Assembly (NCBI RefSeq): GCF_050947335.1 | Contig: NW_027473522.1 | Span: 186,001 to 250,000, forward strand | Direction: 5' to 3' | Source of the DNA: Megachile rotundata | Taxonomy: Eukaryota; Arthropoda; Insecta; Hymenoptera; Megachilidae | DNA length: 64,000 nucleotides | Shown: positions 27,319-43,692 of the stretch, one piece after another | Layout: each line of letters opens with the position of its first letter | How positions within the stretch are numbered: the first letter of the stretch is position 1 | Translations under genes and position numbers: made by a program | The notes under the pieces: model-generated | Seen by the model: the letters and a program-made list of their open reading frames with translations, nothing else | Told to the model about the DNA's origin: nothing | Databases searched by the model: none

Positions 27319-29476
27319 ATTACACTCACTATTATCAATCTAACTCATATTATTATCCATATTATGCAATTATGATCGATAGAACGCCAATTACTATACT
27401 TATTACACTCACTATTATCAATCTAACTCATATTATTAACCATATTATGCAGATATGATCGATAGCACGACATTTACTATACTTATTACTCTTATTATTA
27501 TCAATCTAACTCATATTATTAGCCATATTGTGCTTATATGGTCGATAGAACGACAATTACTATATTTATTACTCTTACTATTATAAATCTAACTCATATT
27601 ATTAGCCATATTATGCATATATGATCGATAGTACGACAATTACTATACTTACTACTCCTATTATTATAGATCTAACTCATATTATTAGCCATATTATGCT
27701 TATATGATCGATAGAACGACAATTACTATACTTATTACTCTTACTGTTATCAATCTAACTCATATTATTAGCCATATTATGCTTAAATGATCGATAGAAC
27801 GACAATTACTATACTTATTACTCTTTTTATTATCAACCTAACTCATATTATTAGCCATATTATGCTTATAAGATCGTTAGAACGACAATTACTATACTTA
27901 TTACACTCACTATTATCATTCTAACTCATATTATTAACCATATTATGCAGATATGATCGATAGCACGACATTTACTATACTTATTACTCGTATTATTATC
28001 AACCTAACTCATATTATTAGCCATATTATTCTTATATGATCGATAGAAAGACAATCACTATACTTATTACTCTTATTATTATCTACCTAACTCATATTAT
28101 TAGCCATATTATGCTTATAAGATCGTTAGAACGACAATTACTATACTTATTACACTCACTATTATCATTCTAACTCATATTATTAACCATATTATGCAAT
28201 TATGATCGATAGAACGACAATTACTATACTTATTACTCTTATTATTATCAATCTAACTCATGCTATTAGCCATATTATGTTTATATGAGCGATAGAACGA
28301 CAATTACTATATTTATTACACTCACTATTATCAATCTAACTCATATTATTGACCATATTATGCAGATATGATCGATAGAACGACAATTACTATACTCATT
28401 ACTCTTATTATTATCAATCTAACTCATGCTATTAGCCATATTATGGTTATATGATCGATATAACGACAATTACTATATTTATTACTCTTACTATTATAAA
28501 TCTAACTCATATTATTAGCCATATTATGCTTATATGATCGATAGTACGACAATTACTATACTCATTACTCTTATTATTATCAATCTAACTCATATTATTA
28601 ACCATATTATGCAGATATGATGGATAGAACGACAATTTCTATACTTATTACACTCACTATTATCAATCTAACTCATATTATTAGCCATATTATGGTTATA
28701 TGACCGATAGAACGTCAATTACTATACTTACTACTCCTATTATTATAAATCTAACTCATATTATTAGCCATATTATGCTTATATGATCGATAGAACGACA
28801 ATTACTATACTTATTACTCTTATTGTTATCAATCTAACTCATATTATTAGCCATATTATGCTTAAATGATCGATAGAACGACAATTACTATACTTATTAC
28901 TCTTATTATTATCAACCTAACTCATATTATTACCCATATTATGCTTATAAGATCGATAGAACGACAATTACTATACTTATTACACTCACTATTATCATTC
29001 TAACTGATATTATTAACCATATTATGCAATTATGATCGATAGAACGACAATTACTATACTTATTACTCTTATTATTATCAATCTAACTCATGCTATTAGC
29101 CATATTATGTTTATATGATCGATATAACGACAATTACTAGACTTATTACTCTTATTATTATCAATCTAACTCATATTATTAACCATATTATGCAGATATG
29201 ATCGATAGAACGACAATTACTATACTTATTACTCTTATTATTATCAATCTAACTCATATTATTAGCCATATTGTGCTTATATGATCGATAGAACGACAAT
29301 TACTATACTTATTACTCTTACTATTATAAATCTAACTCATATTATTAGCCATATTATGCTTATATGATCGATAGTACGACAATTACTAAACTCATTACTC
29401 TTATTATTATCAATCTAACTCATATTATTAACCATATTATGCAGATATGATGGATAGAACGACAATTTCTATAGTT
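27319..29476 (+). repeat. 26-monomer B-type higher-order repeat (2,158 bp), copy 2
   Basis: This is a tandem copy of the preceding unit at exactly 26 x 83 bp; I saw no difference by eye. The join at about 27,319 fuses the ctatagttatt monomer to a tattatccat monomer. Copy 2 continues into ordinary tattagccat sequence at about 29,510, which marks its exit. Confidence 0.88.
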
Positions 29477-29785
29477 ATTACACTCACTATTATCAATCTA
29501 ACTCATATTATTAGCCATATTATGGTTATATGACCGATAGAACGTCAATTACTATACTTGCTACTCCTATTATCATAAATCTAACTCATATTATTAGCCA
29601 TATTATGCTTATAAGATCGATAGAACGACAATTACTATACTTATTACACTCACTATTATCATTCTAACTCATATTATTAACCATATTATGCAGATATGAT
29701 CGATAGAACGACAATTACTATACTTATTACTCTTATTATTATCAATCTAACTCATGCTATTAGCCATATTATGTTTATATGATCG

Positions 29786-32700
29786 ATAGCACGACATTTA
29801 CTATACTTAGTACTCGTATTATTATCAACCTAACTCATATTATTAGCCATATTATGCTTATATGACCGATAGAAAGACAATCACTATACTTATTACTCTT
29901 ATTATTATCTACCTAACTCATATTCTTAGCCATATTATGCTTATATTATCGATAGAACGACAATTACTATACTTATTACGCTTATTATTATCAATCTAAC
30001 TCATATTATTAGCCATATTATGCTTATATGATCGATAGAACGAGAATTACTATACTCACAACTCTTAGTATTATCAATCTAACTCATATTATTAGCCATA
30101 TTATGCGTATATTATCGATAGAACGACAATTACTATACTCACTACTCTTATTATTATCAATCTAACTCATATTATTGACCATATTATGCAGATATGATCG
30201 ATAGAACGACAATTGCTATACTTATTACTCTTATTATTATCAATCTAACTCATATTATTAGCCATATTGTGCTTACATGAGCGATAGAACGACAATTAGT
30301 ATATTTATTACACTCACTATTATCAATCTAACTCATATTATTAACCATATTATGCAGATATGATCGATAGCACGACATTTACTATATTTATTACGCTTAT
30401 TATTATCAACCTAACTCATATTATTAGCCATATTATGCTTATATGATCGATAGAACGACAATTACTATACTTATTACTCTTATTGTTACCAATCTAACTC
30501 ATATTATTAGCCATATTATGCAGATATGATCGATAGCACGACATTTACTATACTTATTACTCTTATTATTATCAATCTAACTCATATTATTAGCCATATT
30601 ATGCTTATATGATCGATAGAACGACAATTACTATACTCACTACTCTTATTATTATCAATCTAACTCATATTATTAGCCATATTATGCTTATATGATCGAT
30701 AGAACGACAATTACTATACTTATTACTCTTATTATTATCAATCTAACTCATATTATTGACCATATCATGCAGATATGATCGATAGAACGACGATTACTGT
30801 ACTTATTACTCTTATTATTATCAATCTAACTCATATTATTAGCCATATTGTGCTTACATGAGCGATAGAGCGACAATTACTATATTTATTACACTCACTA
30901 TTATCAATCTAACTCATATTATTAACCATATTATGCAGATATGATCTATAGCGCGACATTTACTATATTTATTACGCTTATTATTATCAACCTAACTCAT
31001 ATTATTAGCCATATTATGCTTATATGATCGAGAGAACGACAATTACTATACGTATTACTCTTATTGTTACCAATCTAACTCATATTATTAGCCATATTAT
31101 GCAGATATGATCGATAGCACGACATTTACTATACTTATTACTCTTATTATTATCAATCTAACTCATATTATTAGCCATATTATGCTTATATGATCGATAG
31201 AACGACAATTACTATACTCACTACTCTTATTATTATCAATCTAACTCATATTATTAGCCATATTATGCTTATATGATCGATAGAACGACAATTACTATAC
31301 TTATTACTCTTATTATTATCAATCTAACTCATATTATTAACCATATTATGCTAATACGATCGATAGAACGACAATTACTATACTTATTACACTCACTATT
31401 ATCAATCTAACTCATATTATTAACCATATTATGCAGATATGATCGATAGCACGACATTTACTATACTTATTACTCGTATTAGTATCAACCTAACTCATAT
31501 TATTAGCCATATTATGCTTATATGATCGATAGAAAGACAATCACTATACTTATTACTCTTATTATTATCTACCTAACTCATATTATTAGCCATATTATGC
31601 TTATATTATCGATAGAACGACAATTACTATACTTATTACTCTTATTATTATAAATCTAACTCATATTATTAGCCATATTATGCTTATATGATCGATAGAA
31701 CGACAATTACTATACTCATTGCTCTTATTATTATCAATCTAACTCATATTATTAACCACATTAGGCAATTATGATCGATAGAACGACAATTACTATACTT
31801 ATTACACTTATTATTATCAATCTAACTCATATTATTAGCCATATTATGCTTATATGATCGATAGAACGATAATTACTATACTTATTACTCTTATTATTAT
31901 CAATCTAACTCATATTATTAGCCATATTGTGCTTACATGAGCGATAGAACGACAATTACTATATTTATTACACTCACTATTATCAATCTAACTCATATTA
32001 TTATCCATATTATGCAATTATGATCGATAGAACGACAATTACTATACTTATTACACTCACTATTATCAATCTAACTCATATTATTAACCATATTATGCAG
32101 ATATGATCGATAGCACGACATTTACTATACTTATTACTCGTATTATTATCAACCTAACTCATATTATTAGCCATATTATGCTTATATGATCGATAGAAAG
32201 ACAATCACTATACTTATTACTCTTATTATTATCTACCTAACTCATATTATTAGCCATATTATGCTTATAAGATCGTTAGAACGACAATTACTATACTTAT
32301 TACACTCACTATTATCATTCTAACTCATATTATTAACCATATTATGCAATTATGATCGATAGAACGACAATTACTATACTTATTACTCTTATTATTATCA
32401 ATCTAACTCATGCTATTAGCCATATTATGTTTATATGAGCGATAGAACGACAATTACTATATTTATTACACTCACTATTATCAATCTAACTCATATTATT
32501 GACCATATTATGCAGATATGATCGATAGAACGACAATTACTATACTCATTACTCTTATTATTATCAATCTAACTCATGCTATTAGCCATATTATGGTTAT
32601 ATGATCGATATAACGACAATTACTATATTTATTACTCTTACTATTATAAATCTAACTCATATTATTAGCCATATTATGCTTATATGATCGATAGAACGAC

Positions 32701-33950
32701 AATTACTATACTTATTACTCTTATTGTTACCAATCTAACTCATATTATTAGCCATATTATGCAGATATGATCGATAGCACGACATTTACTATACTTATTA
32801 CTCTTATTATTATCAATCTAACTCATATTATTAGCCATATTATGCTTATATGATCGATAGAACGACAATTACTATACTCACTACTCTTATTATTATCAAT
32901 CTAACTCATATTATTAGCCATATTATGCTTATATGATCGATAGAACGACAATTACTATACTTATTACTCTTATTATTATCAATCTAACTCATATTATTGA
33001 CCATATCATGCAGATATGATCGATAGAACGACGATTACTGTACTTATTACTCTTATTATTATCAATCTAACTCATATTATTAGCCATATTGTGCTTACAT
33101 GAGCGATAGAGCGACAATTACTATATTTATTACACTCACTATTATCAATCTAACTCATATTATTAACCATATTATGCAGATATGATCGATAGCGCGACAT
33201 TTACTATATTTATTACGCTTATTATTATCAACCTAACTCATATTATTAGCCATATTATGCTTATATGATCGAGAGAACGACAATTACTATACTTATTACT
33301 CTTATTGTTACCAATCTAACTCATATTATTAGCCATATTATGCAGATATGATCGATAGCACGACATTTACTATACTTATTACTCTTATTATTATCAATCT
33401 AACTCATATTATTAGCCATATTATGCTTATATGATCGATAGAACGACAATTACTATACTCACTACTCTTATTATTATCAATCTAACTCATATTATTAGCC
33501 ATATTATGCTTATATGATCGATAGAACGACAATTACTATACTTATTACTCTTATTATTATCAATCTAACTCATATTATTAACCATATTATGCTAATACGA
33601 TCGATAGAACGACAATTACTATACTTATTACACTCACTATTATCAATCTAACTCATATTATTAACCATATTATGCAGATATGATCGATAGCACGACATTT
33701 ACTATACTTATGACTCGTATTAGTATCAACCTAACTCATATTATTAGCCATATTATGCTTATATGATCGATAGAAAGACAATCACTATACTTATTACTCT
33801 TATTATTATCTACCTAACTCATATTATTAGCCATATTATGCTTATATTATCGATAGAACGACAATTACTATACTTATTACTCTTATTATTATAAATCTAA
33901 CTCATATTATTAGCCATATTATGCTTATATGATCGATAGAACGACAATTA
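29786..33950 (+). repeat. A-type segment of macro-copy 1 (27-monomer units)
   Basis: This segment follows 18,741-24,543 at offsets of 11,039 bp (133 monomers) and then 11,122 bp (134 monomers). The change reflects the one monomer lost in the earlier copy near 21,180. The markers gctaatacg (31,350 and 33,591) and gagagaacg (31,030 and 33,271) give a 2,241-bp, 27-monomer unit. A private cgtattactc near 31,051 distinguishes it from the 46,971 copy. Confidence 0.87.
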
Positions 33951-34030
33951 CTATACTTACTACTCCTATTATTATCAATCTAATTCATATTATTATCCAT
34001 ATTATGCAATTATGATCGATAGAACGCCAA
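33951..34030 (+). repeat. Fused junction monomer, A to B
   Basis: Here one monomer begins with the B-type cttactactcc and ends with tattatccat. The second macro-copy has four separate monomers at the same place (51,121-51,440). The fusion accounts for the offset change from 17,181 to 17,430 bp (3 monomers). It also carries taattcat, a change in the normally invariant taactcat core. Confidence 0.82.
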
Positions 34031-37000
34031 TTACTATACTTATTACACTCACTATTATCAATCTAACTCATATTATTAACCATATTATGCAGATATGATC
34101 GATAGCACGACATTTACTATACTTATTACTCGTATTATTATCAACCTAACTCATATTATTAGCCATATTATGCTTATATGATCGATAGAAAGACAATCAC
34201 TATACTTATTACTCTTATTATTATCTACCTAACTCATATTATTAGCCATATTATGCTTATAAGATCGTTAGAACGACAATTACTATACTTATTACACTCA
34301 CTATTATCATTCTAACTCATATTATTAACCATATTATGCAGATATGATGGATAGAACGACAATTTCTATACATATTACACTCACTATTATCAATCTAACT
34401 CATATTATTAGCCATATTATGGTTATATGACCGATAGAACGTCAATTACTATACTTACTACTCCTATTATTATAAATCTAACTCATATTATTAGCCATAT
34501 TATGCTTATATGATCGATAGAACGACAATTACTATACTTATTACTCTTATTGTTATCAATCTAACTCATATTATTAGCCATATTATGCTTAAATGATCGA
34601 TAGAACGACAATTACTATACTTATTACTCTTATTATTATCAACCTAACTCATATTATTAGCCATATTATGCTTATAAGATCGATAGAACGACAATTACTA
34701 TACTTATTACACTCACTATTATCATTCTAACTGATATTATTAACCATATTATGCAATTATGATCGATAGAACGACAATTACTATACTTATTACTCTTATT
34801 ATTATCAATCTAACTCATGCTATTAGCCATATTATGTTTATATGATCGATATAACGACAATTACTAGACTTATTACTCTTATTATTATCAATCTAACTCA
34901 TATTATTAACCATATTATGAAGATATGATCGATAGAACGACAATTACTATACTTATTACTCTTATTATTATCAATCTAACTCATATTATTAGCCATATTG
35001 TGCTTATATGATCGATAGAACGACAATTACTATACTTATTACTCTTACTATTATAAATCTAACTCATATTATTAGCCATATTATGCTTATATGATCGATA
35101 GTACGACAATTACTAAACTCATTACTCTTATTATTATCAATCTAACTCATATTATTAACCATATTATGCAGATATGATGGATAGAACGACAATTTCTATA
35201 CTTATTACACTCACTATTATCATTCTAACTCATATTATTAACCATATTATGCAGATATGATCGATAGAACGACAATTACTATACTTATTACTCTTATTAT
35301 TATCAATCTAACTCATATTATTAGCCATATTGTGCTTATATGATCGATAGAACGACAATTACTATATTTATTACTCTTACTATTATAAATATAACTCATA
35401 TTATTAGCCATATTATGCATATATGATCGATAGTACGACAATTACTATACTTACTACTCCTATTATTATAGATCTAACTCATATTATTAGCCATATTATG
35501 CTTATATGATCGATAGAACGACAATTACTATACTTATTACTCTTACTGTTATCAATCTAACTCATATTATTAGCCATATTATGCTTAAATGATCGATAGA
35601 ACGACAATTACTATACTTATTACTCTTTTTATTATCAACCTAACTCATATTATTAGCCATATTATGCTTATAAGATCGTTAGAACGACAATTACTATACT
35701 TATTACACTCACTATTATCATTCTAACTCATATTATTAACCATATTATGCAGATATGATCGATAGCACGACATTTACTATACTTATTACTCGTATTATTA
35801 TCAACCTAACTCATATTATTAGCCATATTATGCTTATATGATCGATAGAAAGACAATCACTATACTTATTACTCTTATTATTATCTACCTAACTCATATT
35901 ATTAGCCATATTATGCTTATAAGATCGTTAGAACGACAATTACTATACTTATTACACTCACTATTATCATTCTAACTCATATTATTAACCATATTATGCA
36001 ATTATGATCGATAGAACGACAATTACTATACTTATTACTCTTATTATTATCAATCTAACTCATGCTATTAGCCATATTATGTTTATATGAGCGATAGAAC
36101 GACAATTACTATATTTATTACACTCACTATTATCAATCTAACTCATATTATTGACCATATTATGCAGATATGATCGATAGAACGACAATTACTATACTCA
36201 TTACTCTTATTATTATCAATCTAACTCATGCTATTAGCCATATTATGGTTATATGATCGATATAACGACAATTACTATATTTATTACTCTTACTATTATA
36301 AATCTAACTCATATTATTAGCCATATTATGCTTATATGATCGATAGTACGACAATTACTATACTCATTACTCTTATTATTATCAATCTAACTCATATTAT
36401 TAACCATATTATGCAGATATGATGGATAGAACGACAATTTCTATACTTATTACACTCACTATTATCAATCTAACTCATATTATTAGCCATATTATGGTTA
36501 TATGACCGATAGAACGTCAATTACTATACTTACTACTCCTATTATTATAAATCTAACTCATATTATTAGCCATATTATGCTTATATGATCGATAGAACGA
36601 CAATTACTATACTTATTACTCTTATTGTTATCAATCTAACTCATATTATTAGCCATATTATGCTTAAATGATCGATAGAACGACAATTACTATACTTATT
36701 ACTCTTATTATTATCAACCTAACTCATATTATTAGCCATATTATGCTTATAAGATCGATAGAACGACAATTACTATACTTATTACACTCACTATTATCAT
36801 TCTAACTGATATTATTAACCATATTATGCAATTATGATCGATAGAACGACAATTACTATACTTATTACTCTTATTATTATCAATCTAACTCATGCTATTA
36901 GCCATATTATGTTTATATGATCGATATAACGACAATTACTAGACTTATTACTCTTATTATTATCAATCTAACTCATATTATTAACCATATTATGCAGATA

Positions 37001-37392
37001 TGATCGATAGAACGACAATTACTATACTTATTACTCTTATTATTATCAATCTAACTCATATTATTAGCCATATTGTGCTTATATGATCGATAGAACGACA
37101 ATTACTATACTTATTACTCTTACTATTATAAATCTAACTCATATTATTAGCCATATTATGCTTATATGATCGATAGTACGACAATTACTAAACTCATTAC
37201 TCTTATTATTATCAATCTAACTCATATTATTAACCATATTATGCAGATATGATGGATAGAACGACAATTTCTATAGTTATTACACTCACTATTATCAATC
37301 TAACTCATATTATTAGCCATATTATGGTTATATGACCGATAGAACGTCAATTACTATACTTGCTACTCCTATTATCATAAATCTAACTCATA
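34031..37392 (+). repeat. B-type segment, macro-copy 1
   Basis: B-family variants occur throughout (gatggatag near 34,347, 35,177, 36,421 and 37,251; cgtcaatt; ctttttatt; gatataacg). It matches 51,461-55,150, including the shared acatattacac change (34,371 and 51,801). Around 35,215 the second copy holds four extra monomers. A private aagatatgat change near 34,920 is unique to this copy. Confidence 0.85.
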
Positions 37393-40300
37393 TTATTAGC
37401 CATATTATGCTTATAAGATCGATAGAACGACAATTACTATACTTATTACACTCACTATTATCATTCTAACTCATATTATTAACCATATTATGCAGATATG
37501 ATCGATAGAACGACAATTACTATACTTATTACTCTTATTATTATCAATCTAACTCATATTATTAGCCATATTGTGCTTATATGATCGATAGAACGACAAT
37601 TACTATATTTATTACTCTTACTATTATAAATCTAACTCATATTATTAGCCATATTATGCATATATGATCGATAGTACGACAATTACTATACTTACTACTC
37701 CTATTATTATAGATCTAACTCATATTATTAGCCATATTATGCTTATATGATCGATAGAACGACAATTACTATACTTATTACTCTTATTGTTATCAATCTA
37801 ACTCATATTATTAGCCATATTATGCTTAAATGATCGATAGAACGACAATTACTATACTTATTACTCTTTTTATTATCAACCTAACTCATATTATTAGCCA
37901 TATTATGCTTATAAGATCGTTAGAACGACAATTACTATACTTATTACACTCACTATTATCATTCTAACTGATATTATTAACCATATTATGCAATTATGAT
38001 CGATAGAACGACAATTACTATACTTATTACTCTTATTATTATCAATCAAACTCATGCTATTAGCCATATTATGTTTATATGATCGATGTAACGACAATTA
38101 CTAGACTTATTACTCTTATTATTATCAATCTAACTCATATTATTAACCATATTATGCAGATATGATCGATAGAACGACAATTACTATACTTATTACTCTT
38201 ATTATTATCAATCTAACTCATATTATTAGCCATATTCTGCTTATATGATCGATAGAACGACAATTACTATACTTATTACTCTTACTATTATAAATCTAAC
38301 TCATATTATTAGCCATATTATGCTTATATGATCGATAGTACGACAATTACTAAACTCATTACTCTTATTATTATCAATCTAACTCATATTATTAACCATA
38401 TTATGCAGATATGATGGATAGAACGACAATTTCTATAGTTATTACACTCACTATTATCAATCTAACTCATATTATTAGCCATATTATGGTTATGTGACCG
38501 ATAGAACGTCAATTACTATACTTGCTACTCCTATTATCATAAATCTAACTCATATTATTAGCCATATTATGCTTATATGATCGATAGAACGACAATTACT
38601 ATACTTATTACTCTTATTGTTATCAATCTAACTCATATTATTAGCCATATTATGCAGATATGATCGATAGAACGACAATTACTATACTCATTACTCTTAT
38701 TATTATCAATCTAACTCATATTATTAGCCATATTGTGCTTATATGAGCGATAGAACGACAATTACTATATTTATTACACTCACTATTATCAATCTAACTC
38801 ATATTATCGACCATATTATGCAGATATGATCGATAGAACGACAATTATTATACTCATTACTCTTGTTATTATCAATCTAACTCATGCTATTAGCCATATT
38901 ATGGTTATATGATCGATATAACGACAATTACTATACTTATTACTCTTATTATTATCAATCTAACTCATATTATTAACCATATTATGTAGATATGATCGAT
39001 AGAACGACAATTGCTATACTCATTACTCTTATTATTATCAATCTAACTCATGCTATTAGCCATATTATGGTTATATGATCGATAGAACGACAATTACTAT
39101 ACTTATTACTCTTATTATTATCAATCTAACTCATATTATTAACCATATTATGCAGATATGATGGATAGAACGACAATTTCTATACTTATTACACTCACTA
39201 TTATCAATCTAACTCATATTATTAGCCATATTATGGTTATATGACCGATAGAACGTCAATTACTATACTTACTACTCCTATTATTATAAATCTAACTCAT
39301 ATTATTAGCCATATTATGCTTATATGATCGATAGAAAGACAATCACTATACTTATTACTCTTATTATTATCTACCTAACTCATATTATTAGCCATATTAT
39401 GCTTATATTATCGATAGAACGACTATTACTATACTTATTACTCTTATTATTATAAATCTAACTCATATTATTAGCCATATTATGCTTATATGATCGATAG
39501 AACGACAATTACTATACTCATTGCTCTTATTATTATCAATCTAACTCATATTATTAACCACATTATGCAATTATGATCGATAGAACGACAATTACTATAC
39601 TTATTACACTTATTATTATCAATCCAACTCATATTATTAGCCATATTATGCTTATAAGATCGATAGAACGACAATTACTATACTTATTACACTCACTATT
39701 ATCAATCTAACTCATATTATCGACCATATTATGCAGATATGATCGATAGAACGACAATTATTGTACTTATTACTCTTGTTATTATCAATCTAACTCATGC
39801 TATTAGCCATATTATGGTTATATGATCGATAGAACGACAATTACTACACTTATTACTCTTATTATTATCAATCTATCTCATATTATTGACCATATTATGC
39901 AGATATGATCGATAGAACGACAATTACTATACATATTACTCTTATTATTATCAATCTAACTCATATTATTAGCCATATTGTGCTTATATGATCGATAGAA
40001 CGACAATTACTATATTTATTACTCTTACTATTATAAATCTAACTCATATTATTAGCCATATTATGCTTATATGATCGATAGTACGACAATTACTATACTC
40101 ATTACTCTTATTATTATCAATCTAACTCATATTATTAACCATATTATGCAGATATGATGGATAGAACGACAATTTCTATACTTATTACACTCACTGTTAT
40201 CAATCTAACTCATATTATTAGCCATATTATGGTTATATGACCGATAGAACGTCAATTACTATACTTACTACTCCTATTATTATAGATCTAACTCATATTA

Positions 40301-40961
40301 TTTGCCATATTATGCTTATATGATCGATGGAACGACAATTACTATACTTATTACTCTTATTGTTATCAATCTAACTCATATTATTAGCCATATTATGCTT
40401 AAATGATCGATAGAACGACAATTACTATACTTATTACTCTTATTATTATCAACCTAACTCATATTATTAGCCATATTATGCTTATAAGATCGTTAGAACG
40501 ACAATTACTATACTTATTACACTCACTATTATCATTCTAACTCATATTATTAACCATATTATGCAATTATGATCGATAGAACGACAATTACTATACTTAT
40601 TACTCTTATTATTATCAATCTAACTCATGCTATTAGCCATATTATGTTTATATGAGCGATAGAACGACAATTACTATATTTATTACACTCACTATTATCA
40701 ATCTAACTCATATTATCGACCATATTATGCAGATATGATCGATAGAACGACAATTATTATACTCATTACTCTTGTTATTATCAATCTAACTCATGCTATT
40801 AGCCATATTATGGTTATATGATCGATATAACGACAATTACTATACTTATTACTCTTATTATTATCAATCTAACTCATATTATTAACCATATTATGCAGAT
40901 ATGATCGATAGAACGACAATTACTATACTCATTACTCTTATTATTATCAATCTAACTCATA
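37393..40961 (+). repeat. 43-monomer B-type higher-order repeat (3,569 bp), copy 1
   Basis: Anchors ttataagatc (37,411 and 40,980) and attatgtaga (38,981 and 42,550) define a unit of 43 x 83 bp. The chance minus-strand 62-codon frame at 37,909-38,097 recurs at 41,478-41,666 with the same spacing. Private gttatgtgacc (38,489) is shared with 56,251 and 57,247, linking it to the second macro-copy. Confidence 0.86.
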
Positions 40962-43692
40962 TTATTAGCCATATTATGCTTATAAGATCGATAGAACGAC
41001 AATTACTATACTTATTACACTCACTATTATCATTCTAACTCATATTATTAACCATATTATGCAGATATGATCGATAGAACGACAATTACTATACTTATTA
41101 CTCTTATTATTATCAATCTAACTCATATTATTAGCCATATTGTGCTTATATGATCGATAGAACGACAATTACTATATTTATTACTCTTACTATTATAAAT
41201 CTAACTCATATTATTAGCCATATTATGCATATATGATCGATAGTACGACAATTACTATACTTACTACTCCTATTATTATAGATCTAACTCATATTATCAG
41301 CCATATTATGCTTATATGATCGATAGAACGACAATTACTATACTTATTACTCTTATTGTTATCAATCTAACTCATATTATTAGCCATATTATGCTTAAAT
41401 GATCGATAGAACGACAATTACTATACTTATTACTCTTTTTATTATCAACCTAACTCATATTATTAGCCATATTATGCTTATAAGATCGTTAGAACGACAA
41501 TTACTATACTTATTACACTCACTATTATCATTCTAACTGATATTATTAACCATATTATGCAATTATGATCGATAGAACGACAATTACTATACTTATTACT
41601 CTTATTATTATCAATCAAACTCATGCTATTAGCCATATTATGTTTATATGATCGATATAACGACAATTACTAGACTTATTACTCTTATTATTATCAATCT
41701 AACTCATATTATTAACCATATTATGCAGATATGATCGATAGAACGACAATTACTATACTTATTACTCTTATTATTATCAATCTAACTCATATTATTAGCC
41801 ATATTGTGCTTATATGATCGATAGAACGACAATTACTATACTTATTACTCTTACTATTATAAATCTAACTCATATTATTAGCCATATTATGCTTATATGA
41901 TCGATAGTACGACAATTACTAAACTCATTACTCTTATTATTATCAATCTAACTCATATTATTAACCATATTATGCAGATATGATGGATAGAACGACAATT
42001 TCTATAGTTATTACACTCACTATTATCAATCTAACTCATATTATTAGCCATATTATGGTTATATGACCGATAGAACGTCAATTACTATACTTACTACTCC
42101 TATTATCATAAATCTAACTCATATTATTAGCCATATTATGCTTATATGATCGATAGAACGACAATTACTATACTTATTACTCTTATTGTTATCAATCTAA
42201 CTCATATTATTAGCCATATTATGCAGATATGATCGATAGAACGACAATTACTATACTCATTACTCTTATTATTATCAATCTAACTCATATTATTAGCCAT
42301 ATTGTGCTTATATGAGCGATAGAACGACAATTACTATATTTATTACACTCACTATTATCAATCTAACTCATATTATCGACCATATTATGCAGATATGATC
42401 GATAGAACGACAATTATTATACTCATTACTCTTGTTATTATCAATCTAACTCATGCTATTAGCCATATTATGGTTATATGATCGATATAACGACAATTAC
42501 TATACTTATTACTCTTATTATTATCAATCTAACTCATATTATTAACCATATTATGTAGATATGATCGATAGAACGACAATTGCTATACTCATTACTCTTA
42601 TTATTATCAATCTAACTCATGCTATTAGCCATATTATGGTTATATGATCGATAGAACGACAATTACTATACTTATTACTCTTATTATTATCAATCTATCT
42701 CATATTATTAACCATATTATGCAGATATGATCGATAGAACGACAATTACTATACATATTACTCTTATTATTATCAATCTAACTCATATTATTAGCCATAT
42801 TATGCTTATAAGATCGATAGAACGACAATTACTATACTTATTACACTCACTATTATCATTCTAACTCATATTATTAACCATATTATGCAGATATGATCGA
42901 TAGAACGACAATTACTATACTTATTACTCTTATTATTATCAATCTAACTCATATTATTAACCATATTATGCAGATATGATGGATAGAACGACAATTTCTA
43001 TACTTATTACACTCACTATTATCAATCTAACTCATATTATTAGCCATATTATGGTTATATGACCGATAGAACGTCAATTACTATACTTACTACTCCTATT
43101 ATTATAAATCTAACTCATATTATTAGCCATATTATGCTTATATGATCGATAGAAAGACAATCACTATACTTATTACTCTTATTATTATCTACCTAACTCA
43201 TATTATTAGCCATATTATGCTTATATTATCGATAGAACGACTATTACTATACTTATTACTCTTATTATTATAAATCTAACTCATATTATTAGCCATATTA
43301 TGCTTATATGATCGATAGAACGACAATTACTATACTCATTGCTCTTATTATTATCAATCTAACTCATATTATTAACCACATTATGCAATTATGATCGATA
43401 GAACGACAATTACTATACTTATTACACTTATTATTATCAATCTAACTCATATTATTAGCCATATTATGCTTATAAGATCGATAGAACGACAATTACTATA
43501 CTTATTACACTCACTATTATCAATCTAACTCATATTATCGACCATATTATGCAGATATGATCGATAGAACGACAATTATTATACTTATTACTCTTGTTAT
43601 TATCAATCTAACTCATGCTATTAGCCATATTATGGTTATATGATCGATAGAACGACAATTACTACACTTATTACTCTTATTATTATCTACCT
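40962..43692 (+). repeat. 43-monomer B-type repeat, copy 2, truncated
   Basis: The register of 3,569 bp holds to about 42,700. It then becomes 3,818 bp (46 monomers) because three extra monomers lie before 42,979. The match to copy 1 continues to the ttactacact variant (39,841 and 43,659) and then stops at about 43,692. At that point a tctaccta monomer follows instead of the expected tctatctc monomer. Confidence 0.85.

Larger units (their letters stand above)
24467..43692 (+). repeat. Macro-repeat, copy 1 (about 19.2 kb)
   Basis: This long segment runs A, B, A, B and recurs as 43,806 to about 63,530. The offset is 19,339 bp at the left (24,661 to 44,000), 17,181 bp after an extra 26-monomer copy here (27,379 to 44,560; 29,804 to 46,985; 33,708 to 50,889), then 17,430, 17,762, 18,758 and finally 19,837 bp (42,550 to 62,387). 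Every change is a whole number of monomers. Substitutions between the copies are rare, so the duplication is recent or the copies are being homogenised. The right end is cut at about 43,692. Confidence 0.87.

Noticed and set aside
37909..38097. 62-codon minus-strand reading frame, repeated at 41,478, 55,671, 56,584 and 61,315
   Set aside because: It is also an accident of monomer variants. Copies lie 43, 171, 11 and 57 monomers apart and match because the DNA block was duplicated. The hydrophobic tail comes from translating AT-rich repeat.
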